Positions 42,683 through 50,926 of a stretch of 64,000 nucleotides of DNA are shown here, one piece after another. The stretch comes from Streptomyces specialis. GTDB taxonomy: Bacteria; Actinomycetota; Actinomycetes; Streptomycetales; Streptomycetaceae. Positions within the stretch are counted from its first letter, which is position 1. Every line of letters begins with the position of its first letter. The notes below the pieces were generated by a model, which was not told where the DNA came from, ran no database searches, and worked only from the letters and a program-made list of their open reading frames with translations. The DNA lies in assembly GCF_001493375.1 (NCBI RefSeq), contig NZ_LN929897.1:1-64000 (forward strand). The letters are read 5' to 3'. Made by a program: the position numbers and the translations under genes.

Positions 42683-44286
42683 ACCCGGGGGAGCTTGAGG
42701 CTCCGGACATCGAGTGGGTCGCGCTCTCGCCGAGCCTGATCGTGTTCGGCGCCGCCGTCATCGGCGTGCTGATCGAGGCGTTCGCGCCGCGCCGTGCCCG
42801 TTATCCCGCCGAGGTGGCCGTCTCGGCCCTGGCGCTGGCGGGCGCGTTCGCCGCCGTCGTGGGGCTCGCCGCCGACGGCCGGGCCGGCAGCGAGGCGCAG
42901 ATCGCGGGCATGGGCGCGCTGGCCGTGGACGGGCCGGCGCTGTTCCTCCAGGGGATCATCCTGCTGGTCGGCCTGGTCTCGGTGTTCCTGTTCGCCGAGC
43001 GCCGGCTCGAACCGGCCGGGCACGGCGGGCCGGTGGACTCGTTCGCCGCCCAGCCGGCGGCGGTCCCCGGCGGCCAGGCCGAGCGGGAGGCGGTGCGGGC
43101 CGGTCACACCACGACCGAGATCTTCCCGCTGCTGCTGTTCGCGGTCGGCGGGATGCTGCTCTTCCCGATGGCCAACGACCTGCTGGTCCTGTTCATCGCG
43201 CTGGAAGTCCTGTCGCTGCCGCTGTACCTGCTGTGCGCGCTGGCCCGCCGCCGGCGGCTGCTGTCGCAGGAGGCGGCCGTGAAGTACTTCCTGCTGGGCG
43301 CGTTCGCCTCGGCGTTCCTGCTGTTCGGCATCACCATGCTCTACGGCTACGCGGGCACCCTGTCGTACGCGGGCATCGCGGATGTCGTCGCCGGCCGGCC
43401 GGCCGTGATGGAGCCGGGTCTCGCGTCCACGATGGGCAACGACGCGCTGCTCCTCATCGGCGGGGCGATGGTGACGATGGGGCTGCTGTTCAAGGTGGGC
43501 GCGGTGCCGTTCCACATGTGGACCCCGGATGTGTACCAGGGCGCGCCGACGCCGGTCACCGGGTTCATGGCCGCCGCCACCAAGGTCGCCGCCTTCGGCG
43601 CGCTGCTGCGGCTGCTGTACGTGGTGCTGCCGGGCATGCGGTGGGACTGGGAGCCGGTGCTGTGGGGCGTGGCGATCGCCTCCATGGTGGCGGGCGCGGT
43701 CATCGCCATCACGCAGACCGACGTGAAGCGGCTGCTGGCGTACTCGTCGATCGCGCACGCCGGGTTCATCCTGTCCGGCGCGCTGGCGGTGAGCGAGGAC
43801 GGGGTGTCGTCGGTGCTGTTCTACCTGGCGGCGTACTCGTTCGTGACGCTGGGCGCGTTCGCCGTGGTGACGCTGGTCAGGGACGCCGGGGGCGAGGCCA
43901 CGCACCTGTCGAAGTGGGCGGGGCTCGGGCGCCGTTCGCCGCTGCTGGCGGCGGTGTTCGCGCTGTTCCTGCTGGCGTTCGCCGGGATCCCGCTGACGTC
44001 CGGGTTCGCCGGGAAGTTCGCGGTGTTCCGGGCGGCGGCCGACGCGGGCGCCATGGGTCTGGTGATCGTCGGTGTGCTGGCCTCGGCCATCGCCGCGTTC
44101 TTCTACATCCGGGTGATCGTGCTGATGTTCTTCAGCGAGCCGAAGGCGGACGGCCCCTCGGTGGTCATCCCCAGCCCGCTGACGATGTCGGTGGTCGGGC
44201 TGGCGGCGGCGGTGACGGTGGTGCTCGGTGTCGCGCCGCAGTACTTCCTGGATCTGGCGAACGACGCGGGCGTCTTCGTCCGCTGA
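42679..44286 (+). CDS. nuoN: NADH-quinone oxidoreductase subunit N
   Basis: The 535-residue antiporter-like pump is the last gene of the operon. It has ALEVLSLPLYLLCALARRR (TM5 with the Glu), KVGAVPFHMWTPDVYQGAPTPVTGF and TDVKRLLAYSSIAHAGFIL. A polar loop near residue 120 (SFAAQPAAVPGGQAEREAV) is an insert relative to E. coli. A hairpin terminator lies 43 nt past the stop. Confidence 0.95.
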   Translation: MNPGELEAPDIEWVALSPSLIVFGAAVIGVLIEAFAPRRARYPAEVAVSALALAGAFAAVVGLAADGRAGSEAQIAGMGALAVDGPALFLQGIILLVGLVSVFLFAERRLEPAGHGGPVDSFAAQPAAVPGGQAEREAVRAGHTTTEIFPLLLFAVGGMLLFPMANDLLVLFIALEVLSLPLYLLCALARRRRLLSQEAAVKYFLLGAFASAFLLFGITMLYGYAGTLSYAGIADVVAGRPAVMEPGLASTMGNDALLLIGGAMVTMGLLFKVGAVPFHMWTPDVYQGAPTPVTGFMAAATKVAAFGALLRLLYVVLPGMRWDWEPVLWGVAIASMVAGAVIAITQTDVKRLLAYSSIAHAGFILSGALAVSEDGVSSVLFYLAAYSFVTLGAFAVVTLVRDAGGEATHLSKWAGLGRRSPLLAAVFALFLLAFAGIPLTSGFAGKFAVFRAAADAGAMGLVIVGVLASAIAAFFYIRVIVLMFFSEPKADGPSVVIPSPLTMSVVGLAAAVTVVLGVAPQYFLDLANDAGVFVR

Positions 44287-44328
44287 TCCGTCGCGTCCGG
44301 CCGTCGGCCGCGTCGCGGGCATGACCGT

Positions 44329-44356
44329 GGCCCGGACCCCGCTCGGGGTCCGGGCC
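44329..44356. terminator. hairpin terminator between nuoN and a convergent lipoprotein gene
   Basis: A perfect 12-bp stem (GGCCCGGACCCC and its complement) has a GCTC loop. A close copy follows the next lipoprotein gene at 45,173-45,200. Confidence 0.85.
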
Positions 44357-44386
44357 ACCGTCGTGCCCGGGCGACGCGCCGCCGCG

Positions 44387-44992
44387 TCAGTAGGACGCCT
44401 CGTAGGTCTCGGTGGTGCCGGAGGCCCAGACCACTGTGAGCGTGCTGCCGCTCAGGCTCAGCGTGGCCTGGGTGTCGGGCCACAGCCGGTCGCCGTACTG
44501 GTTGCACTCGACGGTGATGGTGTCGCCGGAGATCGTGCCGTAGCAGACGTCGCCCTCGTATCCGGCGTCCTCGACGTAGGTGACCGTGCCGCTGGAGATG
44601 GACAGGCTGCTGGCGTCCGTCGGGACGTTCTCGAACCAGTAGTTGTCGTACTCGCCGGCGGTGGGCAGGGAGCCGCCGTCGCCGCCGGAGATGCCGCCGC
44701 TCTCCGCGCCGGAGATCAGGCCGCTGTCGTCGCCGCCGTCCGCCCCGCCGTCGTCGCCGCCGTCCGCTCCGGCGACCGCGCCGGGGAGCGCGCCGTCCTC
44801 GCCGCCGTCCCCGCCGTCCTGGCCGGACGTCTGCCCTTCGTCGGCGCCCGGGATGGGCACGTTGCCGTCCTGGCCGGCGTCGCCGCCCGGCGCGAACGGG
44901 TTGTTGGAGCTGTCGCCGTCGCCGCAGCCGGTGAGCAGAAACGTCGCCGCCGCCGCGATGGCGGGCAGGGCGAGACCTATGGGCCTGCGCAT
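44387..44992 (-). CDS. small lipoprotein, copy A of a tandem pair
   Basis: The 201-residue protein has a lipoprotein signal peptide, MRRPIGLALPAIAAAATFLL, then LTGC, so Cys-23 should be lipid-modified. Residues about 25-105 are an acidic Gly/Asp/Ser-rich linker (GGDGGEDGALP, DGGDDGGADGGDD). The C-terminal domain (about 110-201) is β-rich, with two Cys (DVCYGTISGDTITVECNQYG) that may form a disulfide, and ends WASGTTETYEASY. No function is known. The upstream ribosome site is GAGGGGA. Copy B lies directly upstream on the same strand, with matching promoter and terminator. Confidence 0.85.
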   Translation of the reverse strand: MRRPIGLALPAIAAAATFLLTGCGDGDSSNNPFAPGGDAGQDGNVPIPGADEGQTSGQDGGDGGEDGALPGAVAGADGGDDGGADGGDDSGLISGAESGGISGGDGGSLPTAGEYDNYWFENVPTDASSLSISSGTVTYVEDAGYEGDVCYGTISGDTITVECNQYGDRLWPDTQATLSLSGSTLTVVWASGTTETYEASY

Positions 44993-45172
44993 GGATGTCC
45001 CCTCGTTTTCCGTACGTTGAGCATGGTCACGGCAGGGTATAGCGGCGGGCGCGCCAATTGACCGGAGCGTTACAGCCCCATGCCAATCGCTGCCGAGCTG
45101 ATACAGCCGTGCCCCCCGACCGCACAGCGCCTCCTCCTTTGTGGCGGGGGCGCCGCCCGCGGGAATGACCGC

Positions 45173-45200
45173 GGCCCGGTCCCCGAGCGGGGTCCGGGCC
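45173..45200. terminator. hairpin terminator after lipoprotein copy B
   Basis: A 12-bp stem with one mismatch (GGCCCGGTCCCC / GGGGTCCGGGCC) and GAGC loop. It is nearly identical in sequence to the hairpin at 44,329-44,356, indicating duplication. Confidence 0.8.
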
Positions 45201-45235
45201 ACCGTCGTGCCTCCTCGAACGGGCCGGGACCCGGC

Positions 45236-45823
45236 TCAGTAGCCGAGGTCCTCCAGCTCCTGCTCCAGGTCCTCCAGGTCCTCAAGGCCACCGAGGTCGC
45301 CCATGTCGCCGAGGTCACCGAAGGAGGTGAAGGTCTCGGTGGTGCCGGAGGCCCACTCGACGGTGAGGGTGTCCCCGTCCAGGTTCAGCGTGGCCTCGGT
45401 GTCCGGGAAGAGGTTGGCGCCCATCTGGGTGCACTCGACGGTGAAGCCGCTGCCGCCCAGCTCGCCGTAGCAGACGTCGCCCTCTTCGAGGTCGTCCTCG
45501 ATGTAGGTGACGGAGCCGGCGGAGAACAGCAGGGAGCTGTCCTCGGGGTTGGTGCCCTCCAGCCACATGCCCTCGAGCTGGTCGGCGGACGGCGCGGAGC
45601 CGCCGCCCGTGTCACCGCCGCTGTCGCCCCCGGTGTCGCCGGACTGCTCGCCGTCCCCGCTCGGGGTCTGCTCGCCCCCCGTGTCGCCCTGCTCCTGCTC
45701 CTGGCCGCCGTCGCCGCCCGGCGTGAGCGGCGAGCCGCCGTCGCTGTCGTCGTCACCACAGCCGGTGAGCAGAAGCGACGCCGCCGCGATGGCGGGCAGG
45801 GCGAGCCGTATGGACTTACGCAT
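45236..45823 (-). CDS. small lipoprotein, copy B of a tandem pair
   Basis: The 195-residue protein shares layout and sequence with its downstream neighbour: signal peptide MRKSIRLALPAIAAASLLL plus LTGC, a Gly/Asp/Gln-rich linker and a β domain. That domain has VTYIEDDLEEGDVCYGELGG, FTVECTQMGANLFPDTEATL and WASGTTETFTSFG. Copy B differs by an extra acidic C-terminal tail of repeated Asp-Leu units (GDLGDMGDLGGLEDLEDLEQ). The Cys pair is kept. Expression should be independent, since each copy has its own promoter-like upstream region. Confidence 0.85.
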   Translation of the reverse strand: MRKSIRLALPAIAAASLLLTGCGDDDSDGGSPLTPGGDGGQEQEQGDTGGEQTPSGDGEQSGDTGGDSGGDTGGGSAPSADQLEGMWLEGTNPEDSSLLFSAGSVTYIEDDLEEGDVCYGELGGSGFTVECTQMGANLFPDTEATLNLDGDTLTVEWASGTTETFTSFGDLGDMGDLGGLEDLEDLEQELEDLGY

Positions 45824-46129
45824 GGATGTCCCCTCGATTTGAACGTGGTCACGGCAGGTTACATCGGCCGCCGACCGGGCAGATGAGAGTGTTACATGTC
45901 TATGGCAAAAGCCGCCGAGCTGATACGCGCGTCGGCATCCGCCCATATGGCGGGGTTCGCCGGGTCCATGGCCCGTGCGGCGCTTGGCGGCGTCCCGGAC
46001 ATGACATGAAATGTGCCCTCCGGACGCGCAACATGCCGCTGTCATAACGGACTTGGCATGTCTGTGGTGACCCGGGCGCGGAGGGTCACCGTAAGTGTCC
46101 GGACACGTCGCGGAGTCGGGCCCGCCGGT
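45824..46129. other. intergenic region upstream of lipoprotein copy B
   Basis: These 306 bp carry the promoter of copy B. The words GTCACGGCAGG and GCCGAGCTGATAC also occur, in the same order, upstream of copy A (about 45,027-45,105). This shows that the promoter region was duplicated with the gene. The rest holds no gene I can support. Confidence 0.5.
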
Positions 46130-47362
46130 TCAGTGGGCCGGCGCCACCCGGCCCGTTACCTCACCGAGACCGATGCGCGATCCGGCCGACGGTCCGGGCG
46201 CCCAGGCGGAGATGGTCACCTCGTCCCCGTCCTCCAGGAACGCGCGGGACGTGCCGTCCGGCAGCGTCAGCGGGTCCCGGCCGCCCCACGTCAGCTCCAG
46301 CAGCGAGCCGCGCTGCCCCGGCTCGGGCCCGCTGACCGTGCCGGAGGCGAACAGGTCGCCGGTGCGCAACCGCGCGCCGTTGACGGTGAGATGGGCGAGC
46401 TGCTGGGCGGCCGTCCAGTACATGGTGGCGAACGGCGGCTCGGAGACCGGGTGTCCGTTGATCCGGACCGTGAGCCGCAGGTCGAGGCCGCCCGGTTCGA
46501 GGCCCTCGTCGTCCAGGTAGGGCAGGAGCGGGTGGTCCCGTTCGGGTGGCGCTACGCGGGCCGCGTCGAGGGCGTCGAGCGGGGTGATCCAGGGGGAGAC
46601 GGAGGTGGCGAAGGACTTGCCGAGGAACGGGCCGAGCGGCACGTACTCCCACGCCTGGATGTCGCGGGCGGACCAGTCGTTGAGGAGGCAGACGCCGAAG
46701 ACATGGTCGCGGAAGGCGGTCTGCGGCACGGGCCGGCCCGGCTCCGAGGGGGTGCCGACGACGAACCCGACCTCCGCCTCGATGTCCAGCCGCCGGGTGG
46801 GGCCGAAGGCGGGCCGGTCGCTGCCCGTGCCGGGGCGGCCCTGGCCGCGCGGGCGGACGACCGGCGTGCCGGAGACCACGACGGTGCCCGCGCGGCCGTG
46901 GTAACCGATCGGCAGGTGCTTCCAGTTGGGTGTGAGGGCCGCCGCGTCGGGGCGGAGGATGCGGCCGACGTTGGTGGCGTGGTGCTCGCTGGCGTAGAAG
47001 TCGACGTAGTCGGCGACCCGGAACGGGAGGTGGAGCGTGACCGTGTCGAGGGGCAGCAGCAGCGGCGCGACGGTCGCGCGGTGGCCGGGGGAGCCGAGCC
47101 AGTCGCGCAGCGCGGCGCGGACCGCCCGCCAGACCGGGCGTCCGGCGGCTAGCAGCGGGTTCAGGTCCGGGGCGGTGAGCAGCCGGGCGTGCGGGGAGCG
47201 GAAGGCGCGGGCGGCGGCGCCCGCGTCGAGCACCGCGTCCCCGAACCGGACCCCGATCCGGCGCGCACCGGGCTCGTCGGCCGTGCTGAAGAGGCCGTAG
47301 GGAAGGTTGTCGGGACCGAACAGGCCGGGCCGCGTCGTGGCGGTGTGCGCGGGGGCAGGCAT
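46130..47362 (-). CDS. fahA: fumarylacetoacetase
   Basis: The 410-residue hydrolase splits fumarylacetoacetate to fumarate and acetoacetate, the last step of tyrosine/phenylalanine breakdown. FAH-family features are DYVDFYASEHHATNVGRI (catalytic His and metal ligand, about 113-130), LDIEAEVGFVVG with the Glu pair of the metal site, and LLNDWSARDIQAWEYVPLGPFLGKSF (about 222-247). An SGT/P segment, FASGTVSGPEPGQRGSLLEL, also matches. The ATG at 47362 is used; a GTG two codons earlier is possible. It diverges from the polyprenyl synthase gene. Confidence 0.93.
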   Translation of the reverse strand: MPAPAHTATTRPGLFGPDNLPYGLFSTADEPGARRIGVRFGDAVLDAGAAARAFRSPHARLLTAPDLNPLLAAGRPVWRAVRAALRDWLGSPGHRATVAPLLLPLDTVTLHLPFRVADYVDFYASEHHATNVGRILRPDAAALTPNWKHLPIGYHGRAGTVVVSGTPVVRPRGQGRPGTGSDRPAFGPTRRLDIEAEVGFVVGTPSEPGRPVPQTAFRDHVFGVCLLNDWSARDIQAWEYVPLGPFLGKSFATSVSPWITPLDALDAARVAPPERDHPLLPYLDDEGLEPGGLDLRLTVRINGHPVSEPPFATMYWTAAQQLAHLTVNGARLRTGDLFASGTVSGPEPGQRGSLLELTWGGRDPLTLPDGTSRAFLEDGDEVTISAWAPGPSAGSRIGLGEVTGRVAPAH

Positions 47363-47493
47363 GGCCACACCCTAGACCGGGGCGAATCGGCGCGTGTGGC
47401 CGCGATCTCCCCCAGGCGTGGCCGCCTGGGAGGCTTCCCCGCCGACCCGTTACGCTGCCGGAGACAACTCACCGGACACAGGGGAGAGCGCTC

Positions 47494-48504
47494 GTGATCG
47501 TCGTGGGTCCTTTCGGGGTGAGCGTGCGGGACGATGCTCTGAACACCGATCTTCAGGCGGGTCTGGCGGCTGTCGAGGCGAGGCTGTACGAGGCCACCAA
47601 GAGCGACGTCCCCTTCATCACGGAGACGGCGCAGCATCTGGTGCGCGCCGGGGGGAAGCGGTTCCGGCCGCTGCTGCTGCTGCTGGCCGCGCGGGTCGGC
47701 GATCCGCACGCGCCGGGCGTCGTCCCGGCGGCCGTGGTGGTGGAGCTGACGCACCTGGCCACGCTGTACCACGACGACATCATGGACGAGGCCGACATGC
47801 GGCGGGGCGTGCCCAGCGCCAACGCCCGCTGGAACAACTCGGTGGCGGTGCTCACCGGCGACTTCCTCTTCTCCCGTGCCTCGGCGATAGCGGCCGATCT
47901 GGGGAACGAGGCGGTGCGCATCCAGGCGGAGGCGTTCCAGCGCCTGGTGACCGGGCAGATCCAGGAGACCGCGGGGCCGCGCGAGGGCGAGGACCCGATA
48001 GCGCACTACCTGGACGTCATCGCGGGCAAGACCGCGTCGCTGATCTCCGTGGCCGGGCGGCTGGGCGCGCTCATGTCGGGCGCGCCCGAGTCCGTGATGA
48101 ACGTGATGGCGCTGTACGGCGAGCGGATCGGGACGGCTTTCCAGCTCGCCGACGACGTGCTGGACATCGCCAGCGACGGCGAGGAGTCGGGGAAGACGCC
48201 GGGGACCGACCTGCGCGAGGGCGTGGCGACGCTGCCGGTGCTGCGGCTGCGGGAGATGGCCGCGGAGGGCGGCTCGCCGGAGGACCGGGAGCTGTGCGCG
48301 CTGCTGGACGGCGACCTGACCGATGACGCGCGTCACGCGGAGGCGCTGGCCCGGCTGCGGGCGCATCCGGCGCTCGGCGTCGCCAAGAGCGACGCGTGGT
48401 CGTTCGCGCGGCTGGCGCGGCAGGCCCTCGACCCGCTGCCCGACACCCCGGCCAAGCAGGCCCTCGCCCACCTCTGCGACGTGGTGGCGGACCGCACGGT
48501 CTAG
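47494..48504 (+). CDS. polyprenyl diphosphate synthase (probable menaquinone side chain)
   Basis: The 336-residue all-α prenyltransferase builds long isoprenoid diphosphates. The first aspartate-rich motif is LYHDDIMDEADMRRG (about 89-103), with GGKRFRP upstream, and the second is FQLADDVLDIASDG. Small residues before the first motif (THLAT) are consistent with a long-chain (C35-C50) product. Its place among menaquinone and complex I genes suggests it makes the MK-9 chain; this is inferred. The GTG at 47494 follows GGGGAGAG. Confidence 0.92.
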   Translation: MIVVGPFGVSVRDDALNTDLQAGLAAVEARLYEATKSDVPFITETAQHLVRAGGKRFRPLLLLLAARVGDPHAPGVVPAAVVVELTHLATLYHDDIMDEADMRRGVPSANARWNNSVAVLTGDFLFSRASAIAADLGNEAVRIQAEAFQRLVTGQIQETAGPREGEDPIAHYLDVIAGKTASLISVAGRLGALMSGAPESVMNVMALYGERIGTAFQLADDVLDIASDGEESGKTPGTDLREGVATLPVLRLREMAAEGGSPEDRELCALLDGDLTDDARHAEALARLRAHPALGVAKSDAWSFARLARQALDPLPDTPAKQALAHLCDVVADRTV

Positions 48505-48704
48505 GTCCGTCGACCCACTGCGGCCCTGTCGTTCCCTGGTGTGAATCACCTCGCGGTGGGCAGCGACCCCTACGGGTCGGGGCCGCTCGCGCGGGTGCGC
48601 GGTCATCCCTTGGTCGTACGCCGATGGCCAACTCCTGGCGGATGCCGGAACGGCCCTGGCCTGGTGGAATTACCAGTGCCAAGTGGCGAGTGGAGGGGCA
48701 TCTG

Positions 48705-49583
48705 ATGGCTTTGAACAGTACTGTCCGGCGCGCGGCCGTGCCGGTCGCCGTGGTGGCCGGGATCGCGGCGGTCGGGGCCGGGCTCTGGCCCGCGATCGCC
48801 AGTGACAGCGGCGGCCCCGAGCTGCCCGACATCACGGCGCAGGAGCTGCTGGCGCGGGTGGCGGAGTCGGAGACGGCCCAGCTCTCGGGCACCGTGCAGG
48901 TGGACGCCGACCTGGGCATACCGGACCTGGGCGGGATGCTGGGCGGTGTGCTCAGCGGCATAGAGGGCCCGGCGGGCCGGCTCGCGGAGCTGGCCGCCGG
49001 GGAGAGCACGCTGCGGGTCGCGGTGGACGGGCCGGAGCTCCAGCGGCTGGCCGTGGTCAACGGCTCCGAGGAGTTCGCCGTGATTCACAACGGCGACGAG
49101 CTGTGGGCGTACGACTCCAGCAGCAACACGGTGCTGCGCGCCGACGTGCCGGAGGGCGTGGCGGCGGAGGAGCAGGACCCGGCGGAGTGGCTGGGCGGTC
49201 TCACGCCGCAGGAGGCGGCCCAGCGGTTCCTGGAGGCGGCGGGCGAGCACGCGGACATCTCGGTGGACGGCACGGCCCGGGTGGCGGGCCGCAGCGCCTA
49301 CCAGCTCCTGGACGAGCCCACGGGCGACGCGGCGGCGGAGAGCGGCGTCGAGTCGGTCCGGATCCCCATCGACGCCGAGACCGGGGTGCCGCTGGCCCTG
49401 ACGGCGGACGCCGACGGCGACAGGTCGCTGGACGTGGCGTTCTCGCAGATCGACTACGCGAAGCCGGCGGGCGGGGGCTTCGACTTCCCCCCGCCGAGTG
49501 ACGCGGAGGTCCTGGAGGTCGACCCGGAGGAGCCGTTCGCCGGTATCCTCCCCGACCTCCTCCCGGACGCCCTCGCCAGGTAG
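48705..49583 (+). CDS. exported LolA-like/DUF2092-type protein
   Basis: The 292-residue protein has an N-terminal hydrophobic segment (about 12-32, VAVVAGIAAVGAGLWPAIAS) acting as signal or anchor. The body is β-rich with the half-barrel pattern of LolA/LppX-like lipid-binding proteins: SGTVQVDADLGIPDL, TLRVAVDGPELQRLAVV, YDSSSNTVLRADVP and VTLTADADGDRSLDVAFS-type strands. No lipobox Cys is present. The GGAGGGG ribosome site decides the ATG at 48705. A role in binding envelope lipids is plausible only. Confidence 0.75.
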   Translation: MALNSTVRRAAVPVAVVAGIAAVGAGLWPAIASDSGGPELPDITAQELLARVAESETAQLSGTVQVDADLGIPDLGGMLGGVLSGIEGPAGRLAELAAGESTLRVAVDGPELQRLAVVNGSEEFAVIHNGDELWAYDSSSNTVLRADVPEGVAAEEQDPAEWLGGLTPQEAAQRFLEAAGEHADISVDGTARVAGRSAYQLLDEPTGDAAAESGVESVRIPIDAETGVPLALTADADGDRSLDVAFSQIDYAKPAGGGFDFPPPSDAEVLEVDPEEPFAGILPDLLPDALAR

Positions 49584-49607
49584 CCCCACAGGCGCCGGAG
49601 GGCGTTG

Positions 49608-49647
49608 GCCGGGCCGCCGCGATCAGGGGTGGGAGCGGCGGCCCGGC
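49608..49647. terminator. hairpin terminator
   Basis: A perfect 13-bp GC stem (GCCGGGCCGCCGC and its complement) with a 14-nt loop lies 25 nt past the stop of the LolA-like gene. Confidence 0.75.
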
Positions 49648-49730
49648 GAGAACCTCCCACACCACGTACACCCGAAGAACGAACACGTCGGGATGCCGGG
49701 GGGCGGCGGGGCGGCCGGGGGGGGGCCCGG

Positions 49731-49824
49731 CTCCTATACACATCCGACGCGGCCGGTTCAAGGCGGACCGAGCTTACGAGGTTTCTGCCTGTCTCGTGGG
49801 CTCGGCGATGTGTATAAGAGACAG
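49731..49824. other. sequencing-adapter insertion (Nextera)
   Basis: The left end has CCTATACACATCCGACGC-like sequence (a corrupted mosaic end plus i5 adapter). The right end has TTCTGCCT, GTCTCGTGGGCTCGG and ATGTGTATAAGAGACAG, the i7 adapter with the same N703 index word as at 10.8 kb. Translation across it gives GDVYKRQ and MCIRDR, peptides well known from adapter contamination. The flanking G-runs (49,690-49,730) are also suspect. Confidence 0.95.
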
Positions 49825-49831
49825 GTGGGGG

Positions 49832-50284
49832 TCAGCCCGCGCAGAATTCGTTGCCCTCGGGATCCCGCATGATCCACCAGTGGCCCACCGGCCCCTGCTG
49901 CTGCTCCTCGACACGGGTGGCGCCCAGCGACTCAAGGCGGGCGACCAGCTTCTCCAGCCCGCCGGGCTCGCCCCGGAGGTCGAGGTGCAGGCGGTTCTTG
50001 ACCGATTTCGCCTCCGGCACGTCCTGGAAGAGCAGCCGTCTGCCCTGGCCGATGCCGGTCGCCGGGTCGTAGGGGTCGTCCGGATGGCGGATCGCCGCGA
50101 AGCCGCGGAACCCCTTGCGGCCGTCCCACGTGGCGATCTGCTCGTCGCGGACCTGTCCGGCGGCCAGCAGGCGTTCGATGAGGGGGCTGTTGTCCTCCAC
50201 CTCGTATCCCAGGGCGGCGGCCCAGAAGTCGGCGAGCGCGGGGGCGTTCCGGGTATCGATGACCAGCTTCCAGTCCAATGTCAT
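49832..50284 (-). CDS. VOC family protein (glyoxalase-like)
   Basis: The 150-residue protein belongs to the vicinal-oxygen-chelate superfamily, actinobacterial PF18029-like group. βαβββ units are seen in KLVIDTRNAPALADFWAAALGY (about 6-27, span) and RLHLDLRG...GATRVEEQQQGPVGHWWIMRDPEGNEFC (about 98-147). Metal-site residues of glyoxalase I are not fully evident. Its ATG is only 21 bp from the ATG of the divergent CGNR gene, so the two share a compact promoter. The stop lies 8 bp from the adapter junction, but the gene is complete. Confidence 0.88.
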   Translation of the reverse strand: MTLDWKLVIDTRNAPALADFWAAALGYEVEDNSPLIERLLAAGQVRDEQIATWDGRKGFRGFAAIRHPDDPYDPATGIGQGRRLLFQDVPEAKSVKNRLHLDLRGEPGGLEKLVARLESLGATRVEEQQQGPVGHWWIMRDPEGNEFCAG

Positions 50285-50305
50285 GTAACCAGTTATAGTG
50301 GTTTC
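50285..50305. promoter_or_regulatory. 21-bp divergent promoter/operator, leaderless on both sides
   Basis: Only 21 bp separate the two divergent ATGs. On the plus strand TATAGT (50294-50299) lies 6 nt before its ATG. On the minus strand TATAAC (complement of 50292-50297) lies 7 nt before the other. Both are good -10 hexamers and imply leaderless mRNAs. An inverted repeat AACCA (50287-50291) / TGGTT (50299-50303) overlaps both and is a likely operator. Confidence 0.7.
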
Positions 50306-50914
50306 ATGACGTCGTCCGCAACAGGTCTCGTTCTGCGCTCCGCCACCGGAGCGCCGTACCGCTTCGATCCCGGCGCCCTCTGCCTGGAGCTGCTGCCGAC
50401 CGGCGGCCCCGGCGCGTTCGCGCGGTACGAGGTGCTGCACGGCCCGGCCGACCTGGCCGTCTGGGCCGCGCGCTGCCGCCTCACGCCGACGCCCGTGGTC
50501 GAGGTGAGCGACGCCGAGCTGGCGTCCGCCAAGGCGCTGCGGGACGCCCTGTGGCGGCTGGCCCTGGCCAGGGCCGAGGGCGCTCCCGGCGCCCCCGCCG
50601 ATGTCGCCGTCGTCAACCGGGCCGCCGCGCGGCCCCCGCTGGTCCCGGCGGTCGGTCCGGACGGGGAGCGGACCTGGGCGGGTGCCGTCACCGGCGAGCG
50701 GCTGCTCGCCACGGTCGCGCACGACGCCGTCGAGCTGCTGACCGGCGGCTTCCGCGACCGGATCCGGAAGTGCGCGGGCGACGACTGCTACCTGGTCTAT
50801 GTGGACACCTCACGCCCGGGCAGCCGCCGCTGGTGCTCCATGGAGCACTGCGGCAACCGCCACAAGGTCAGGGCGCTGCGCGCCCGCCGCTCCGGGGAGC
50901 CGGAGGGGAGCTGA
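50306..50914 (+). CDS. CGNR zinc-finger protein (ABATE domain), likely transcription regulator
   Basis: The 202-residue protein is of the CGNR family. The N-terminal ABATE-type domain (about 1-150, RFDPGALCLELLPTGGPGAF, DAELASAKALRDALWRLALA) is followed by the zinc finger KCAGDDCYLVYVDTSRPGSR, then RWCSMEHCGNRHKVR with the defining CGNR. These proteins are predicted DNA-binding regulators, some of stress genes. The adjacent divergent VOC gene and the shared inverted repeat suggest it controls itself and that gene. The gene is probably leaderless. Confidence 0.92.
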   Translation: MTSSATGLVLRSATGAPYRFDPGALCLELLPTGGPGAFARYEVLHGPADLAVWAARCRLTPTPVVEVSDAELASAKALRDALWRLALARAEGAPGAPADVAVVNRAAARPPLVPAVGPDGERTWAGAVTGERLLATVAHDAVELLTGGFRDRIRKCAGDDCYLVYVDTSRPGSRRWCSMEHCGNRHKVRALRARRSGEPEGS

Positions 50915-50926
50915 GCCGCCCGGCCG

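Noticed and set aside
48564..48579. Hairpin CGACCC-CTAC-GGGTCG after the polyprenyl synthase gene
   Set aside because: The stem is only 6 bp, with no T-run, and lies 60 bp past the stop; too weak to call a terminator.
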